Assembly: GCA_031276105.1 (NCBI GenBank)
Contig: JAISNS010000272.1
Coordinates: forward strand, 1 to 11,201
Reading direction: 5' to 3'
Origin: Dysgonamonadaceae bacterium
Lineage (GTDB): Bacteria > Bacteroidota > Bacteroidia > Bacteroidales > Azobacteroidaceae
Length of the DNA: 11,201 nt
The translations under genes were made by a program, and so were the position numbers. The notes beneath the pieces were generated by a model. It saw nothing but the letters and a program-made list of their open reading frames with translations, was not told the DNA's origin and ran no database searches. This document shows, one piece after another, positions 1-7,172 of this stretch; within the stretch, counting starts at the first letter, position 1, and each line of letters opens with the position of its first letter.

Positions 1-1419
1 ACGGCACAGCCTGATTCACTGAACAGTTATCTACAAATCGCCGCCGAAAACAATCCGGAAGTCCGGGCGGCTTTCCTGCGATACGAAGCCGCGTTGCAAA
101 AACCGGCACAAATGGGCGCTTACGACGACCCACAGTTGGAAATGGGATTCTTCCTCGAACCGATGGACATCGTCGGCGGACGCGAAATCGCTCAATTCCA
201 ACTGATGCAGATGTTCCCCTGGTTTGGGACGAAGAAGGCCGCCCGCACCGAAGCGCAGCACATGGCGCAAATGGCTTTTGAGGAATTTCGCGAAGCGCGC
301 GACAATCTTTTTCTCGAAATCCATACGCAATGGTACCTCTTATGCAGCTTGAAACAGAAGCAGATAAACACTGAAGCCAACAAACAACTGTTGCAACAAC
401 TCGAAACGCTCGCCTTGCACAAATTTGCCTCCGGCGGAAGTGTTTCCGGAGAAACGGGAAAAGGAAAAATGGAGAAGGGAAAAACGGAGGCAGGAGTTGG
501 AACGGCTTCTGCGCCGGCGATGAACATGGGCAATATGAAGTCTCCGGGAAATCAGGGAACGATGGAAAGCGGAAATGATATGTCCGGCATGACGATGCCA
601 AACGCTTCTGCGTCAGGAATGTCGGAAGTGTTGCGTATTCAATTGGAAATCGTCGAAGCGGAAAGCAACAGCAAAAGCCTTGCGTCGGAGATTGCTGCCG
701 CCAAAGCCCAGTTCAACGCCTTGCTCAACCGCGCACCCGAAACGGAAGTACTCATCCCCGATGAATTTCCTCAACTGATTTATTTGTTTGATATAAAAGC
801 AATCATACAAACGATAAAAGAACAAAATCCGATGTTGGGAATGCTTCGCGAAGAGGCGTTGGCCTATAAAGCCCGCGGCGAAATGGAACGGAAAATGGGT
901 TATCCGATGTTCGGCATCGGCTTGCAATACATGCTGATCGCCGAAACGATGGACAACGCCGCCGGAATGGAAACTTCTTCTCACGGCGCAACTGCTGCTA
1001 CTCCGCCAAATGCCATGAACGGCAAAGACATGATTATGCCGATGTTGTCGGTCAGTATCCCCATTTTCCGCAGTAAATACAAAGCCGCACAGAAGGAAAG
1101 CCAACTCTTAAGACAAGCCGCCGAAGAAACGTTGTTCAACACGCAAAACACGCTGGAAGCTGCTCTCTATCAATTCAAACACCAATTAGACGACGCGCAA
1201 CGCAAAATCGACCTCTACCGGAAACAGCGTGAAATTGCCCGCACGACCTGCGAATTGATTACCGCCGAGTTTGCCGCCGGAAAAAGCGACCTGAGCGCCG
1301 TCATTCAAGTTGATCGCCAATTGTTGGATTATCAACTGAAAGAAGCCGAAGCCATTGCCGCCTATAATACGGCTGTGGCCAACCTGCAAAAATTAACAGC
1401 ACAACAAACCCCTTTTTAA
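1..1419 (+). CDS. TolC/CusC-like outer membrane efflux protein of a metal RND pump (5' partial)
   Basis: Outer membrane channel of a tripartite RND efflux system, here probably for copper/silver. The frame is open from base 1, and the residues before any start codon (Asp-Ser-Leu-Asn ... Asn-Asn-Pro-Glu-Val) read like the mature N-terminus of TolC-family proteins. The gene therefore begins outside the window; the internal TTG at 94 and the first ATG after it are not the start. Two family repeats are visible: a beta-hairpin (PQLEMGFFLEP) plus long helices, then a second hairpin (MFGIGLQYML ... MLSVSIPIF) plus helices ending in an LTAQQ-type C-terminus. Two methionine-rich insertions interrupt the fold (433-621 and 943-1029). 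It is followed after 10 bases by a CusB-like adaptor carrying metal-binding domains, which sets the likely substrate class. The exact metal is inferred, not shown. GC content is clearly higher than in the genes from 3218 to 10214. Confidence 0.9.
   Translation, partial: TAQPDSLNSYLQIAAENNPEVRAAFLRYEAALQKPAQMGAYDDPQLEMGFFLEPMDIVGGREIAQFQLMQMFPWFGTKKAARTEAQHMAQMAFEEFREARDNLFLEIHTQWYLLCSLKQKQINTEANKQLLQQLETLALHKFASGGSVSGETGKGKMEKGKTEAGVGTASAPAMNMGNMKSPGNQGTMESGNDMSGMTMPNASASGMSEVLRIQLEIVEAESNSKSLASEIAAAKAQFNALLNRAPETEVLIPDEFPQLIYLFDIKAIIQTIKEQNPMLGMLREEALAYKARGEMERKMGYPMFGIGLQYMLIAETMDNAAGMETSSHGATAATPPNAMNGKDMIMPMLSVSIPIFRSKYKAAQKESQLLRQAAEETLFNTQNTLEAALYQFKHQLDDAQRKIDLYRKQREIARTTCELITAEFAAGKSDLSAVIQVDRQLLDYQLKEAEAIAAYNTAVANLQKLTAQQTPF
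433..621 (+). other. Methionine-rich insertion 1 in the outer membrane factor
   Basis: About 63 residues of low-complexity Gly/Ser/Lys/Met sequence between the two long helices of the first TolC repeat, where the family normally has a short turn. The last half holds eight methionines within 34 residues, including MNMGNM and MSGMTM. The equivalent turn in the second repeat (near EFAAGKSDL) has no insertion. By analogy with Met motifs in copper/silver proteins it may bind Cu(I) or Ag(I). Placement at the periplasmic tip is inferred from the family fold. Confidence 0.65.
943..1029 (+). other. Met/His-containing insertion 2 in the outer membrane factor
   Basis: About 29 residues rich in Met, Ala, Thr and Ser, with one His, between the two predicted beta-strands of the second membrane hairpin. 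In TolC-like folds this is the extracellular loop side. It starts ETMDNAAGMETSSHG and runs into NGKDMIMPM. Metal binding is an inference from composition. Confidence 0.5.
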
Positions 1420-1429
1420 TTTCCTCCAA

Positions 1430-2935
1430 ATGAAAACAAAAAATTTATTTATTTATCTCCTTATTTTGGCTGCCGGCCTCTTGCTTGGCTGGCTGTTTTT
1501 TCGTCCTTCGTCCGAAAAACAAACCGATAACACGAAAACGGAAACCACCGAAGCGCAGGAATGGATTTGCGCCATGCACCCGCAAATCCGCCAAAACCAT
1601 CCCGGTCGCTGTCCCCTCTGCGCGATGGATTTAACGCCTGTTAAAAAGATGACCGGCAGCGACGAAAGCATCGACCCGGAAGCTATCGTCCTCTCGAAAG
1701 AAGCGGTCGCTTTAGCCAATGTTCAAACAACGACCGTTGGCCGCCAACGCCCAACGAAAGAAGTGCATCTCTATGGCGTGGTGCAAATCGACGAGCGTTT
1801 GCGGCACTCGCAAGTGGCGCACACCGGCGGACGGATCGAAAAACTGTTTGTCAATTTCACCGGCGAAACAGTCAGAAAGGGGCAGGTCATCGCCTCCGTC
1901 TATTCGCCCGACTTGCAAACCGCCCAACAGGAACTCTTGGAAGCCCTGAAAATTCGTCCTTCCCAACCGGCGCTCGTCGAAGCAGCGAAAGAAAAATTGC
2001 GCCGCTGGAAGTTGTCCGAAAAGCAAATCGAACAAATCGAACAATCCGAAACCGTTTCGCCTCAGTCGGACGTTGTTGCCAACGCGCAGGGAATCGTCAT
2101 CACCAAGACGGCTGAACAAGGCGATTACGTCACTCCGGGCAGCGTCTTGTTTGAAGTGGCCGACCTGTCGTCGGTCTGGGTCGTTTTCGAGGCTTACGAG
2201 GCCGACTTGCCTTACTTAAAAAAAGGCGATAAGGTGGAATATACCTTGGCCGCCCTGCCGGGAAAAACCTTTTCGGGAATCATCACTTTCATCGACCCGC
2301 TGCTTGACAAGACTTCCCGCACCGCCAAAGTCCGGGTAGAAACCGCCAATCCCCGCGCCGAATTGAAACCGGAAATGTATGCCAACGCCCGCGTCAAGAC
2401 TTCCCTCAAGCAAGCAGGCGATGCGATTGTCATCCCCAAAACGGCAGTCCTGTGGACGGGCAAACGCTCGATCGTTTATGTGAAACAGCCTTCCGAAACG
2501 CCGGCTTTCCTTCCCCGCGAAATTGAGTTGGGCGTTTCATTAGGCGATTCGTTTGTCGTATTGTCGGGCGTCAGCGAAGGCGAAGAAATTGTGACGAACG
2601 GCGCTTTCGCCATCGACGCCGTCGCCCAGTTGGAAGGCAAGCCGAGCATGATGAACAGCGACCGCGCCACCCTCGTCGTCCACGCAACGCTCACCGTTCA
2701 AGGGAATTGCGACATGTGCAAGACAACGATCGAAACCGCTGCCCGAAGCGAATCCGGCGTCCGCGCCGCCGAATGGGACGGCGAAAGCAAAGTCCTGCAT
2801 TTGCAGTTTGAAGAAGGAAAAACATCCGTCGAAAACATCAGCAAAGCGATCGCTAAAACCGGATACGATACCGAAAAAGACAAAGGCGACAATGCCGCGT
2901 ATGAAGCCTTGCCGCCCTGCTGCCGGTATCGGTAA
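1430..2935 (+). CDS. cusB: CusB-like RND periplasmic adaptor with HMBD and C-terminal HMA domains
   Basis: Membrane-fusion (adaptor) subunit that links an inner membrane RND metal pump to the outer membrane channel. The 501 residues read in order: a membrane anchor/signal helix (6-24); a heavy-metal binding domain at 45-73 with the pattern CAMHP ... CPLCAMDL (C47, M49, H50, C61, C64, M66); a barrel-sandwich/lipoyl and helical hairpin region (about 115-245, with VRKGQVIASVYSPDL and GDYVTPGSVLFEV); a beta-barrel region to about 400; and an HMA domain (418-480) with GNCDMC giving C427 and C430. The protein ends PPCCRYR, adding a Cys-Cys pair. Adaptors of about 400 residues are usual, so the HMA tail accounts for the extra length. 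It starts at ATG 1430, 10 bases after the upstream stop, with no Shine-Dalgarno, and is probably co-transcribed with the channel gene. Copper/silver is the most likely substrate; zinc, cobalt or cadmium is less likely. Confidence 0.92.
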   Translation: MKTKNLFIYLLILAAGLLLGWLFFRPSSEKQTDNTKTETTEAQEWICAMHPQIRQNHPGRCPLCAMDLTPVKKMTGSDESIDPEAIVLSKEAVALANVQTTTVGRQRPTKEVHLYGVVQIDERLRHSQVAHTGGRIEKLFVNFTGETVRKGQVIASVYSPDLQTAQQELLEALKIRPSQPALVEAAKEKLRRWKLSEKQIEQIEQSETVSPQSDVVANAQGIVITKTAEQGDYVTPGSVLFEVADLSSVWVVFEAYEADLPYLKKGDKVEYTLAALPGKTFSGIITFIDPLLDKTSRTAKVRVETANPRAELKPEMYANARVKTSLKQAGDAIVIPKTAVLWTGKRSIVYVKQPSETPAFLPREIELGVSLGDSFVVLSGVSEGEEIVTNGAFAIDAVAQLEGKPSMMNSDRATLVVHATLTVQGNCDMCKTTIETAARSESGVRAAEWDGESKVLHLQFEEGKTSVENISKAIAKTGYDTEKDKGDNAAYEALPPCCRYR

Positions 2936-3073
2936 TAATTTATGAATGATGAGTTTATGAATAGTTTTCTTGTGTACTTGACTCGCAATCCCCTGAATGT
3001 CGCACCTCAAATATGGATGAAACGGAAAGTCATGGATAAAATTTATCTCTATTTGCACAATCCGATCTTCTTG

Positions 3074-3145
3074 TACCCTCGCTGGGAATCGAACCCAAAT
3101 TTTCGGTTTAGGAAACCAACGTTCTATCCATTGAACTACAAGGGC
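3074..3145 (-). tRNA. tRNA-Arg (anticodon CCT)
   Basis: The reverse complement folds as a 72-nt cloverleaf. The acceptor is GCCCTTG/CGAGGGT, with a G-U first pair. The D stem is GTTC/GAAC with AATGGATA in the loop. The anticodon stem TTGGT/ACCGA encloses loop TTCCTAA, giving anticodon CCT, which reads AGG. A 4-nt variable loop follows, then T stem TTGGG/CCCAG with loop TTCGATT, and discriminator A. CCA is not encoded. Its 3' end faces the metal-efflux genes. The 138 bases between it and the adaptor stop (2936-3073) hold no gene or clear terminator hairpin that I can see. Confidence 0.93.
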
Positions 3146-3194
3146 ATGAAAATTAAGAATCCGAAATGAGCGAATATTTTCATTCTTTCGCCTG

Positions 3195-3226
3195 CAAAAG
3201 TATAACAATTATCCCAATCAGCCAAA
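3195..3226 (-). promoter_or_regulatory. Promoter of tRNA-Arg (Bacteroidota type)
   Basis: On the minus strand TTTG (3223-3226), a 20-base spacer and TACTTTTG (3195-3202) match the Bacteroidota consensus TTTG-N(19-21)-TAnnTTTG. Transcription would begin near 3190, giving a leader of about 45 bases before the tRNA. The -33 element lies inside the last codons of recO. Confidence 0.7.
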
Positions 3227-3943
3227 AACTTCATGAAGGATTTCTAAAGATTTTAAATCGGAAAAATCAACCAGATGAAGACGATAGTATTCTAAAATGC
3301 GGTAAATAATACTTTTCCGTTCGTGCCGCGAAAACCGGAATATGCCCATATTTTCATAATTCATCCGCAACAGCAACGAAAAAGATTCACTTTCATCCGG
3401 ATTCAAATAATGAATGTGAGCCGGTTTGTAAAGGGTAAAAACACCGTTTTGCATATCAAAAAACATCCCTTTCCTGTAACCGGCGGCATGGGGTGAAAAG
3501 CCCAGAAACAGACTGAGACGAATCATAAATACTAAATGAAAATTGGCATAATTTTTTTCGCTCAAATCCAAAATCCGGATGGAATGTAACAGGTAATCAA
3601 ATAGTTGCCTATTCTGTTCGACTTCTTTGATTACTTTGCCGGTAAATTCGGCTAAAAAAATAGCGATGGCGCTTTTTACGGGATTGCTCAATAACGAAAA
3701 TACCGGCGTATGGATTTTGACTTCTTTCAAGCGTTGAATGTCCTGAAGGTTCCGGTGTTCCACTTCCATATCCAAGATTGATAAAGGATAAAAAACCGAT
3801 TTGGGAACACGTGTCTTTTTCCCTTTGGCATTGGCGATTAAGTAAGAAACCGGACCAAATTCTTCCGTAAAAATATGAACGATAGAATATGTATCGCTAT
3901 ATTTGGAGCTGTACAGGACAATGCCTCTTGTTTTGTGCAACAT
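3218..3943 (-). CDS. recO: DNA repair protein RecO
   Basis: Recombination mediator that helps load RecA onto SSB-coated single-stranded DNA in the RecFOR pathway and anneals strands; it acts in the cytoplasm. The 241 residues begin MLHKTRGIVLYSSKY, the typical RecO opening leading into an N-terminal OB fold (about 1-80, with FTEEFGPVSYLIANAKG). A helical domain follows with KSAIAIFLAEF and FHLVFMIRLSLFLGF, and the end SLEILHEVFG is typical of Bacteroidota RecO. There is no four-cysteine zinc motif, which some other RecO proteins carry. I chose the start at 3943 rather than the in-frame ATG at 3979 because family proteins start at this Met-Leu and because a strong promoter lies between the two ATGs. 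It lies divergent from the bactofilin gene. Confidence 0.93.
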   Translation of the reverse strand: MLHKTRGIVLYSSKYSDTYSIVHIFTEEFGPVSYLIANAKGKKTRVPKSVFYPLSILDMEVEHRNLQDIQRLKEVKIHTPVFSLLSNPVKSAIAIFLAEFTGKVIKEVEQNRQLFDYLLHSIRILDLSEKNYANFHLVFMIRLSLFLGFSPHAAGYRKGMFFDMQNGVFTLYKPAHIHYLNPDESESFSLLLRMNYENMGIFRFSRHERKSIIYRILEYYRLHLVDFSDLKSLEILHEVFG

Positions 3944-3948
3944 GGCGG

Positions 3949-3980
3949 CAAATTTACGTGAAATTTTCCAATAAGACAAA
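3949..3980 (-). promoter_or_regulatory. Promoter of recO, abutting the start codon
   Basis: On the minus strand TTTG (3977-3980), 20 bases, then TAAATTTG (3949-3956): a full match to the Bacteroidota promoter consensus. The -7 element ends only 5 bases before the recO ATG (3941-3943), so the transcript would start at or next to the start codon. Sequence match only. Confidence 0.6.
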
Positions 3981-4067
3981 GGCCTTCTTTTGTATTTGTT
4001 AATATTGTGCAGAAATGCCTGTTTTCCGTCATGTTAAAAAAAAGATTCGGCTAATATCCCATTTTTG

Positions 4068-4098
4068 TTTGTTTCTTTATAAATAAATAGTATTTTTG
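4068..4098 (+). promoter_or_regulatory. Promoter of the bactofilin gene
   Basis: TTTG (4068-4071), a 19-base spacer and TATTTTTG (4091-4098) match the Bacteroidota consensus in both sequence and spacing. Transcription is expected near 4103, leaving a leader of about 14 bases before ATG 4117. The rest of the recO-bactofilin gap (3981-4067) shows nothing else I can name. Confidence 0.72.
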
Positions 4099-4116
4099 CA
4101 AATAAAAATTTATTTT

Positions 4117-4464
4117 ATGCTTAACAGTAATAAGAATACAGTTCCACAGGGAACTGCCCATAACTCTATTACTCCGGGAACATTGATTAAAGGTGATGTT
4201 AAAGCGGAAGAAGATTTCCGTATCGACGGGAAAATAGAAGGTAATATCGAATGTTCGGGAAAAGTAATTGTTGGTCCCCAAGCCGAAATAACCGGCAATA
4301 TTTATTGTAATAACGCCGACCTGATGGGTAAAATAAAAGGAAATATTGAGGTAAATGAAACGGTAAGCCTGAAAGCTCAGGTCGTTTTCACAGGGGAAAT
4401 AATAGCTAAGTATGTAGATATAGAGGCGGGCGCTGTATTCAACGGCTCTTGCACGATGAAATGA
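4117..4464 (+). CDS. Bactofilin family (polymer-forming cytoskeletal) protein
   Basis: Small cytoskeletal protein of the bactofilin family, which polymerises without nucleotide into filaments or membrane-associated sheets and organises cell-shape or envelope machinery. The 115 residues comprise a flexible N-terminal tail (1-17), then a right-handed beta-helix of short repeats with regularly spaced Gly and hydrophobic residues. Examples are GTLIKGDVKAEEDFRIDG, GKIEGNIECSGKVIVG, AEITGNIYC and GKIKGNIEV. ATG 4117 is preferred over the in-frame TTG at 4096 because the latter overlaps the -7 promoter element. The stop lies 7 bases from the stop of the convergent glucanotransferase gene. The cellular role in this organism cannot be told from the sequence. 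Confidence 0.93.
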   Translation: MLNSNKNTVPQGTAHNSITPGTLIKGDVKAEEDFRIDGKIEGNIECSGKVIVGPQAEITGNIYCNNADLMGKIKGNIEVNETVSLKAQVVFTGEIIAKYVDIEAGAVFNGSCTMK

Positions 4465-4471
4465 TTCTTTG

Positions 4472-7150
4472 TTACGAACGCAGTTCGGTTAACCTTTTGA
4501 TTTTCTCATTCAACTTTTCTGCTTTCATCAATTCTTCGATCGTCAGGTGCATCCGGTATTGCCAATAGTGGCGCGGCCGGGCAGGAATGTTGATTCTCTC
4601 CGCATCCGGATCGGGATTCCGCAAGGTTTCGTCAATGGATAGCCAATCCTGAAACGGGATAATGCACAGCATGGAACCCGACAGCAAATGATTGGAAATG
4701 ATTTGTTCGCAAATTTCGGGCGTACATTCCGCCGGAGCGACGCCTTCCCTTTTAAGCGTTTCATTATAATACTGTTGCGTTTTCGCTTTATTTTCTTTCC
4801 ACCATCCTCGAATAACCGGCATATCGTGGGTGGAAGTCGTACAAACCGAAAGATACGGATTGTGTTTCAAGGGAGTAAATGCTGTACCGGGCAATTTCGG
4901 CATCCGTTCGATTTCCAGACTTAAAATTTGTAATTTACGTATAACTTCCGGCACGGATTGGGGAATCATACCCAGATCTTCGCCGCATACCAGCATATCC
5001 GTACTGTTGATTAACGGCGTCAAACATTTGTAGGCCTGTTCTTTCCAAAATTCGTTGTGCCTTTGGTAAAAATAATCGCGGTATAAATAATCGAATGCGT
5101 ATTTATTCTGATTATCCAACTCTCTGTAAATAAAGGAGGAAGCGGCGGAAATGCGGGGATGATAATGATCGCTGTTTTTATCTTCAATAAACAGGACTTC
5201 GTTGCAAATGGCAAACAGTCCGGCTTTGATCTGCCGGTTTTCTTCGTCTTCCTTTCCGGCGAAACAGTCCCGGATTTTTCTTTGCGTATCAAAAGGACTT
5301 TTCAGTATATAGTGGTCAGACGTAATCTGTTTCAAGTACTTTTGTTTGACTTCGGACACGTGTTTGCCGAACAGTTTCGGCAAGTTTTGCTCATGAATCG
5401 CCGCCCGTGTCAATTTTTCTTTATCGAATTTTAGCCCCGAATATTCAATTTCTTCCCGGCTGAAAGGGAGCGCCGGACTGAAATAGCCCAATAAACCTTC
5501 GATAGAGTGATCGGGAATTTCCCATATCCTGAAAAATCCGAGGATATGGTCGATGCGGTAAGCATCGAAATAATCCGCCATTTTGCGGAAACGCTTTTTC
5601 CACCATTCGAATTGGTTTGCTTCCATCGCTTCCCAGTTGTAGGTCGGGAATCCCCAGTTTTGTCCGGTGACGGAAAAATCGTCCGGTGGAGCGCCTGTCT
5701 GAAAACGGGTATTGAAACAGGCTGGTTCCGTCCAAGCTTCAATGCTTATCTTACTGATTCCTATTGGAATATCTCCTTTTAATACAATTCCCTGCGAATG
5801 GCAATAATTACGTACACCGGTCAGTTGTTTATCTAAATGAAACTGAAGATAATAGTAAAATGCGACTGTTTTATAACCGGCAGCTTCCGGCCGGCAGAGC
5901 GCTTTTATGAGCGCCGGATTGTAAACCGCATATTCTTTCCATTGGTGAAAATCGGCGGTTCCGTTTTTGTCTCTTAAAAAGGAATAGGCGGCATAAGGAA
6001 TCAGCCAGTCTTCATTTTTATGGAAGAAAGCGGAAAACGCTTCGGAAGCTAAGGTTTCCTCGCCGTCCTGTTCGTAGAGTTCATGGAAAAATTGCCGTTT
6101 GAAGCGGCTTACGGAATCGTAATCGACAACAGGTAAAGCGTTCAGTTCTTTTTGTTTCTTTTTGTAAAATTCTTTTCTTTTTTTCGCTTTCAATTCGCCC
6201 ATCGCTTCCATATTTAAATACAAAGGATGCAGGGCGAAAATGGAAATTGCGTTGTATGGATAAGAATCCAACCATGTATAGCTTGCGGTTGTATCGTTGA
6301 CGGGCAAGATTTGAATAATTCGTTGTCCGGTCAATTTTACCCAGTTTACCATTTGGCGTAAATCGCCGAAATCGCCGATTCCAAAGCTGTTTTCGGATCG
6401 CAGGGAAAAAACGGGGATGGACAGGCCGGCGCATTTCCAGTTCGGTTCTTCGTCCCGAAATTGCAATCCCGACAGGATAATCAACCCGTTGTCCTTGGAA
6501 TAAGGAAGGGGAAGCGTCCGGTTATCTCCTTTTTCCCAGCGCACAATCGATTTATCTTCGTTGTTGATAATGCAGAACTTATATTCGACCGGAAATTGAA
6601 GTTGGGAAGCGTCAAATTCCACCCACCATTCGGGAAAATTTTCGCAGCTTAAGATGAGCGCCTTGCCGGCGTCCCAATTTCCCATTTCTTTTTGGTTTCC
6701 TAAAAGCGCCAAACTTTGGTTGGGGGCGATATAAGGAGCTAATACTTTCAGTAAAATTTTCTTTTTACTTTTAACCACCCGCTCAAATTTATCGCAAGGA
6801 TGTGCAAATAAACTTTTTATAAAAGCGGAAGAATAAAAGGCCATGTTACGGGGACGGTTTTGCCAGTAATCCAACAGTTCGTATGACTGTTCGGCAGTTG
6901 TCAGATCGATTTTATGGTTTTTTTCCCATTCTTCGAAAATCAACCGGTTGCCCGAACGCACGAAATAGCGATATTCGAAAGAAAAATCGCCGTCCGGCAA
7001 TTCCAATTCAAACGACCAGTTTCCGTTGCCTGTATGAATCAATTCTTTTGCTTCCGGAATGTTCCATTCTCCCAATTCGGGGATAGAACCGGTGATATGC
7101 AACGTTTGTCCCCAAATCGTATGAAAGTTGATATTAAAACTAATTCTCAT
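4472..7150 (-). CDS. malQ: 4-alpha-glucanotransferase (GH77) with tandem CBM20, DPE2-like
   Basis: Transfers alpha-1,4-glucan segments between maltodextrins or to glucose, in starch/glycogen and maltose metabolism; cytoplasmic, with no signal peptide. The 892 residues hold two CBM20 starch-binding domains (about 1-100, with GSIPELGEWN; and about 130-230, with LLGNQKEMGNWD), then GH77 from about 240 (SLRSENSFGIGDFGDL). The catalytic residues can be placed: nucleophile D534 in YRIDH, acid/base E724 in CGEDLG, and D776 in STHDMP. The gap from D534 to E724 is 190 residues; in the well-studied amylomaltase of Thermus aquaticus (D293/E340) it is 47. So an insertion of about 140 residues splits the domain, as in plant cytosolic DPE2. 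ATG 7150 follows the protease stop by 22 bases; only a weak -7-like CACATTTG (7159-7166) is present, so read-through from upstream is likely. Confidence 0.95.
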   Translation of the reverse strand: MRISFNINFHTIWGQTLHITGSIPELGEWNIPEAKELIHTGNGNWSFELELPDGDFSFEYRYFVRSGNRLIFEEWEKNHKIDLTTAEQSYELLDYWQNRPRNMAFYSSAFIKSLFAHPCDKFERVVKSKKKILLKVLAPYIAPNQSLALLGNQKEMGNWDAGKALILSCENFPEWWVEFDASQLQFPVEYKFCIINNEDKSIVRWEKGDNRTLPLPYSKDNGLIILSGLQFRDEEPNWKCAGLSIPVFSLRSENSFGIGDFGDLRQMVNWVKLTGQRIIQILPVNDTTASYTWLDSYPYNAISIFALHPLYLNMEAMGELKAKKRKEFYKKKQKELNALPVVDYDSVSRFKRQFFHELYEQDGEETLASEAFSAFFHKNEDWLIPYAAYSFLRDKNGTADFHQWKEYAVYNPALIKALCRPEAAGYKTVAFYYYLQFHLDKQLTGVRNYCHSQGIVLKGDIPIGISKISIEAWTEPACFNTRFQTGAPPDDFSVTGQNWGFPTYNWEAMEANQFEWWKKRFRKMADYFDAYRIDHILGFFRIWEIPDHSIEGLLGYFSPALPFSREEIEYSGLKFDKEKLTRAAIHEQNLPKLFGKHVSEVKQKYLKQITSDHYILKSPFDTQRKIRDCFAGKEDEENRQIKAGLFAICNEVLFIEDKNSDHYHPRISAASSFIYRELDNQNKYAFDYLYRDYFYQRHNEFWKEQAYKCLTPLINSTDMLVCGEDLGMIPQSVPEVIRKLQILSLEIERMPKLPGTAFTPLKHNPYLSVCTTSTHDMPVIRGWWKENKAKTQQYYNETLKREGVAPAECTPEICEQIISNHLLSGSMLCIIPFQDWLSIDETLRNPDPDAERINIPARPRHYWQYRMHLTIEELMKAEKLNEKIKRLTELRS

Positions 7151-7172
7151 AATAATTTCAAATGTGTTTCAA

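Noticed and set aside
94..1419. TTG at 94 as the start of the outer membrane factor
   Set aside because: The frame is open back to base 1 and encodes typical TolC N-terminal sequence, so the gene is truncated by the window, not started there.
2942..3169. 75-codon + strand reading frame in the gap after the adaptor
   Set aside because: It runs across the whole tRNA-Arg on the opposite strand and has no recognisable domain.
2540..3208. Long minus-strand reading frame under the adaptor gene
   Set aside because: Shadow of the adaptor coding frame that also crosses the tRNA; composition is low in sense and it matches no family I know.
3944..3979. Longer RecO start at 3979
   Set aside because: Adds 12 residues absent from family members and lies upstream of a strong promoter.
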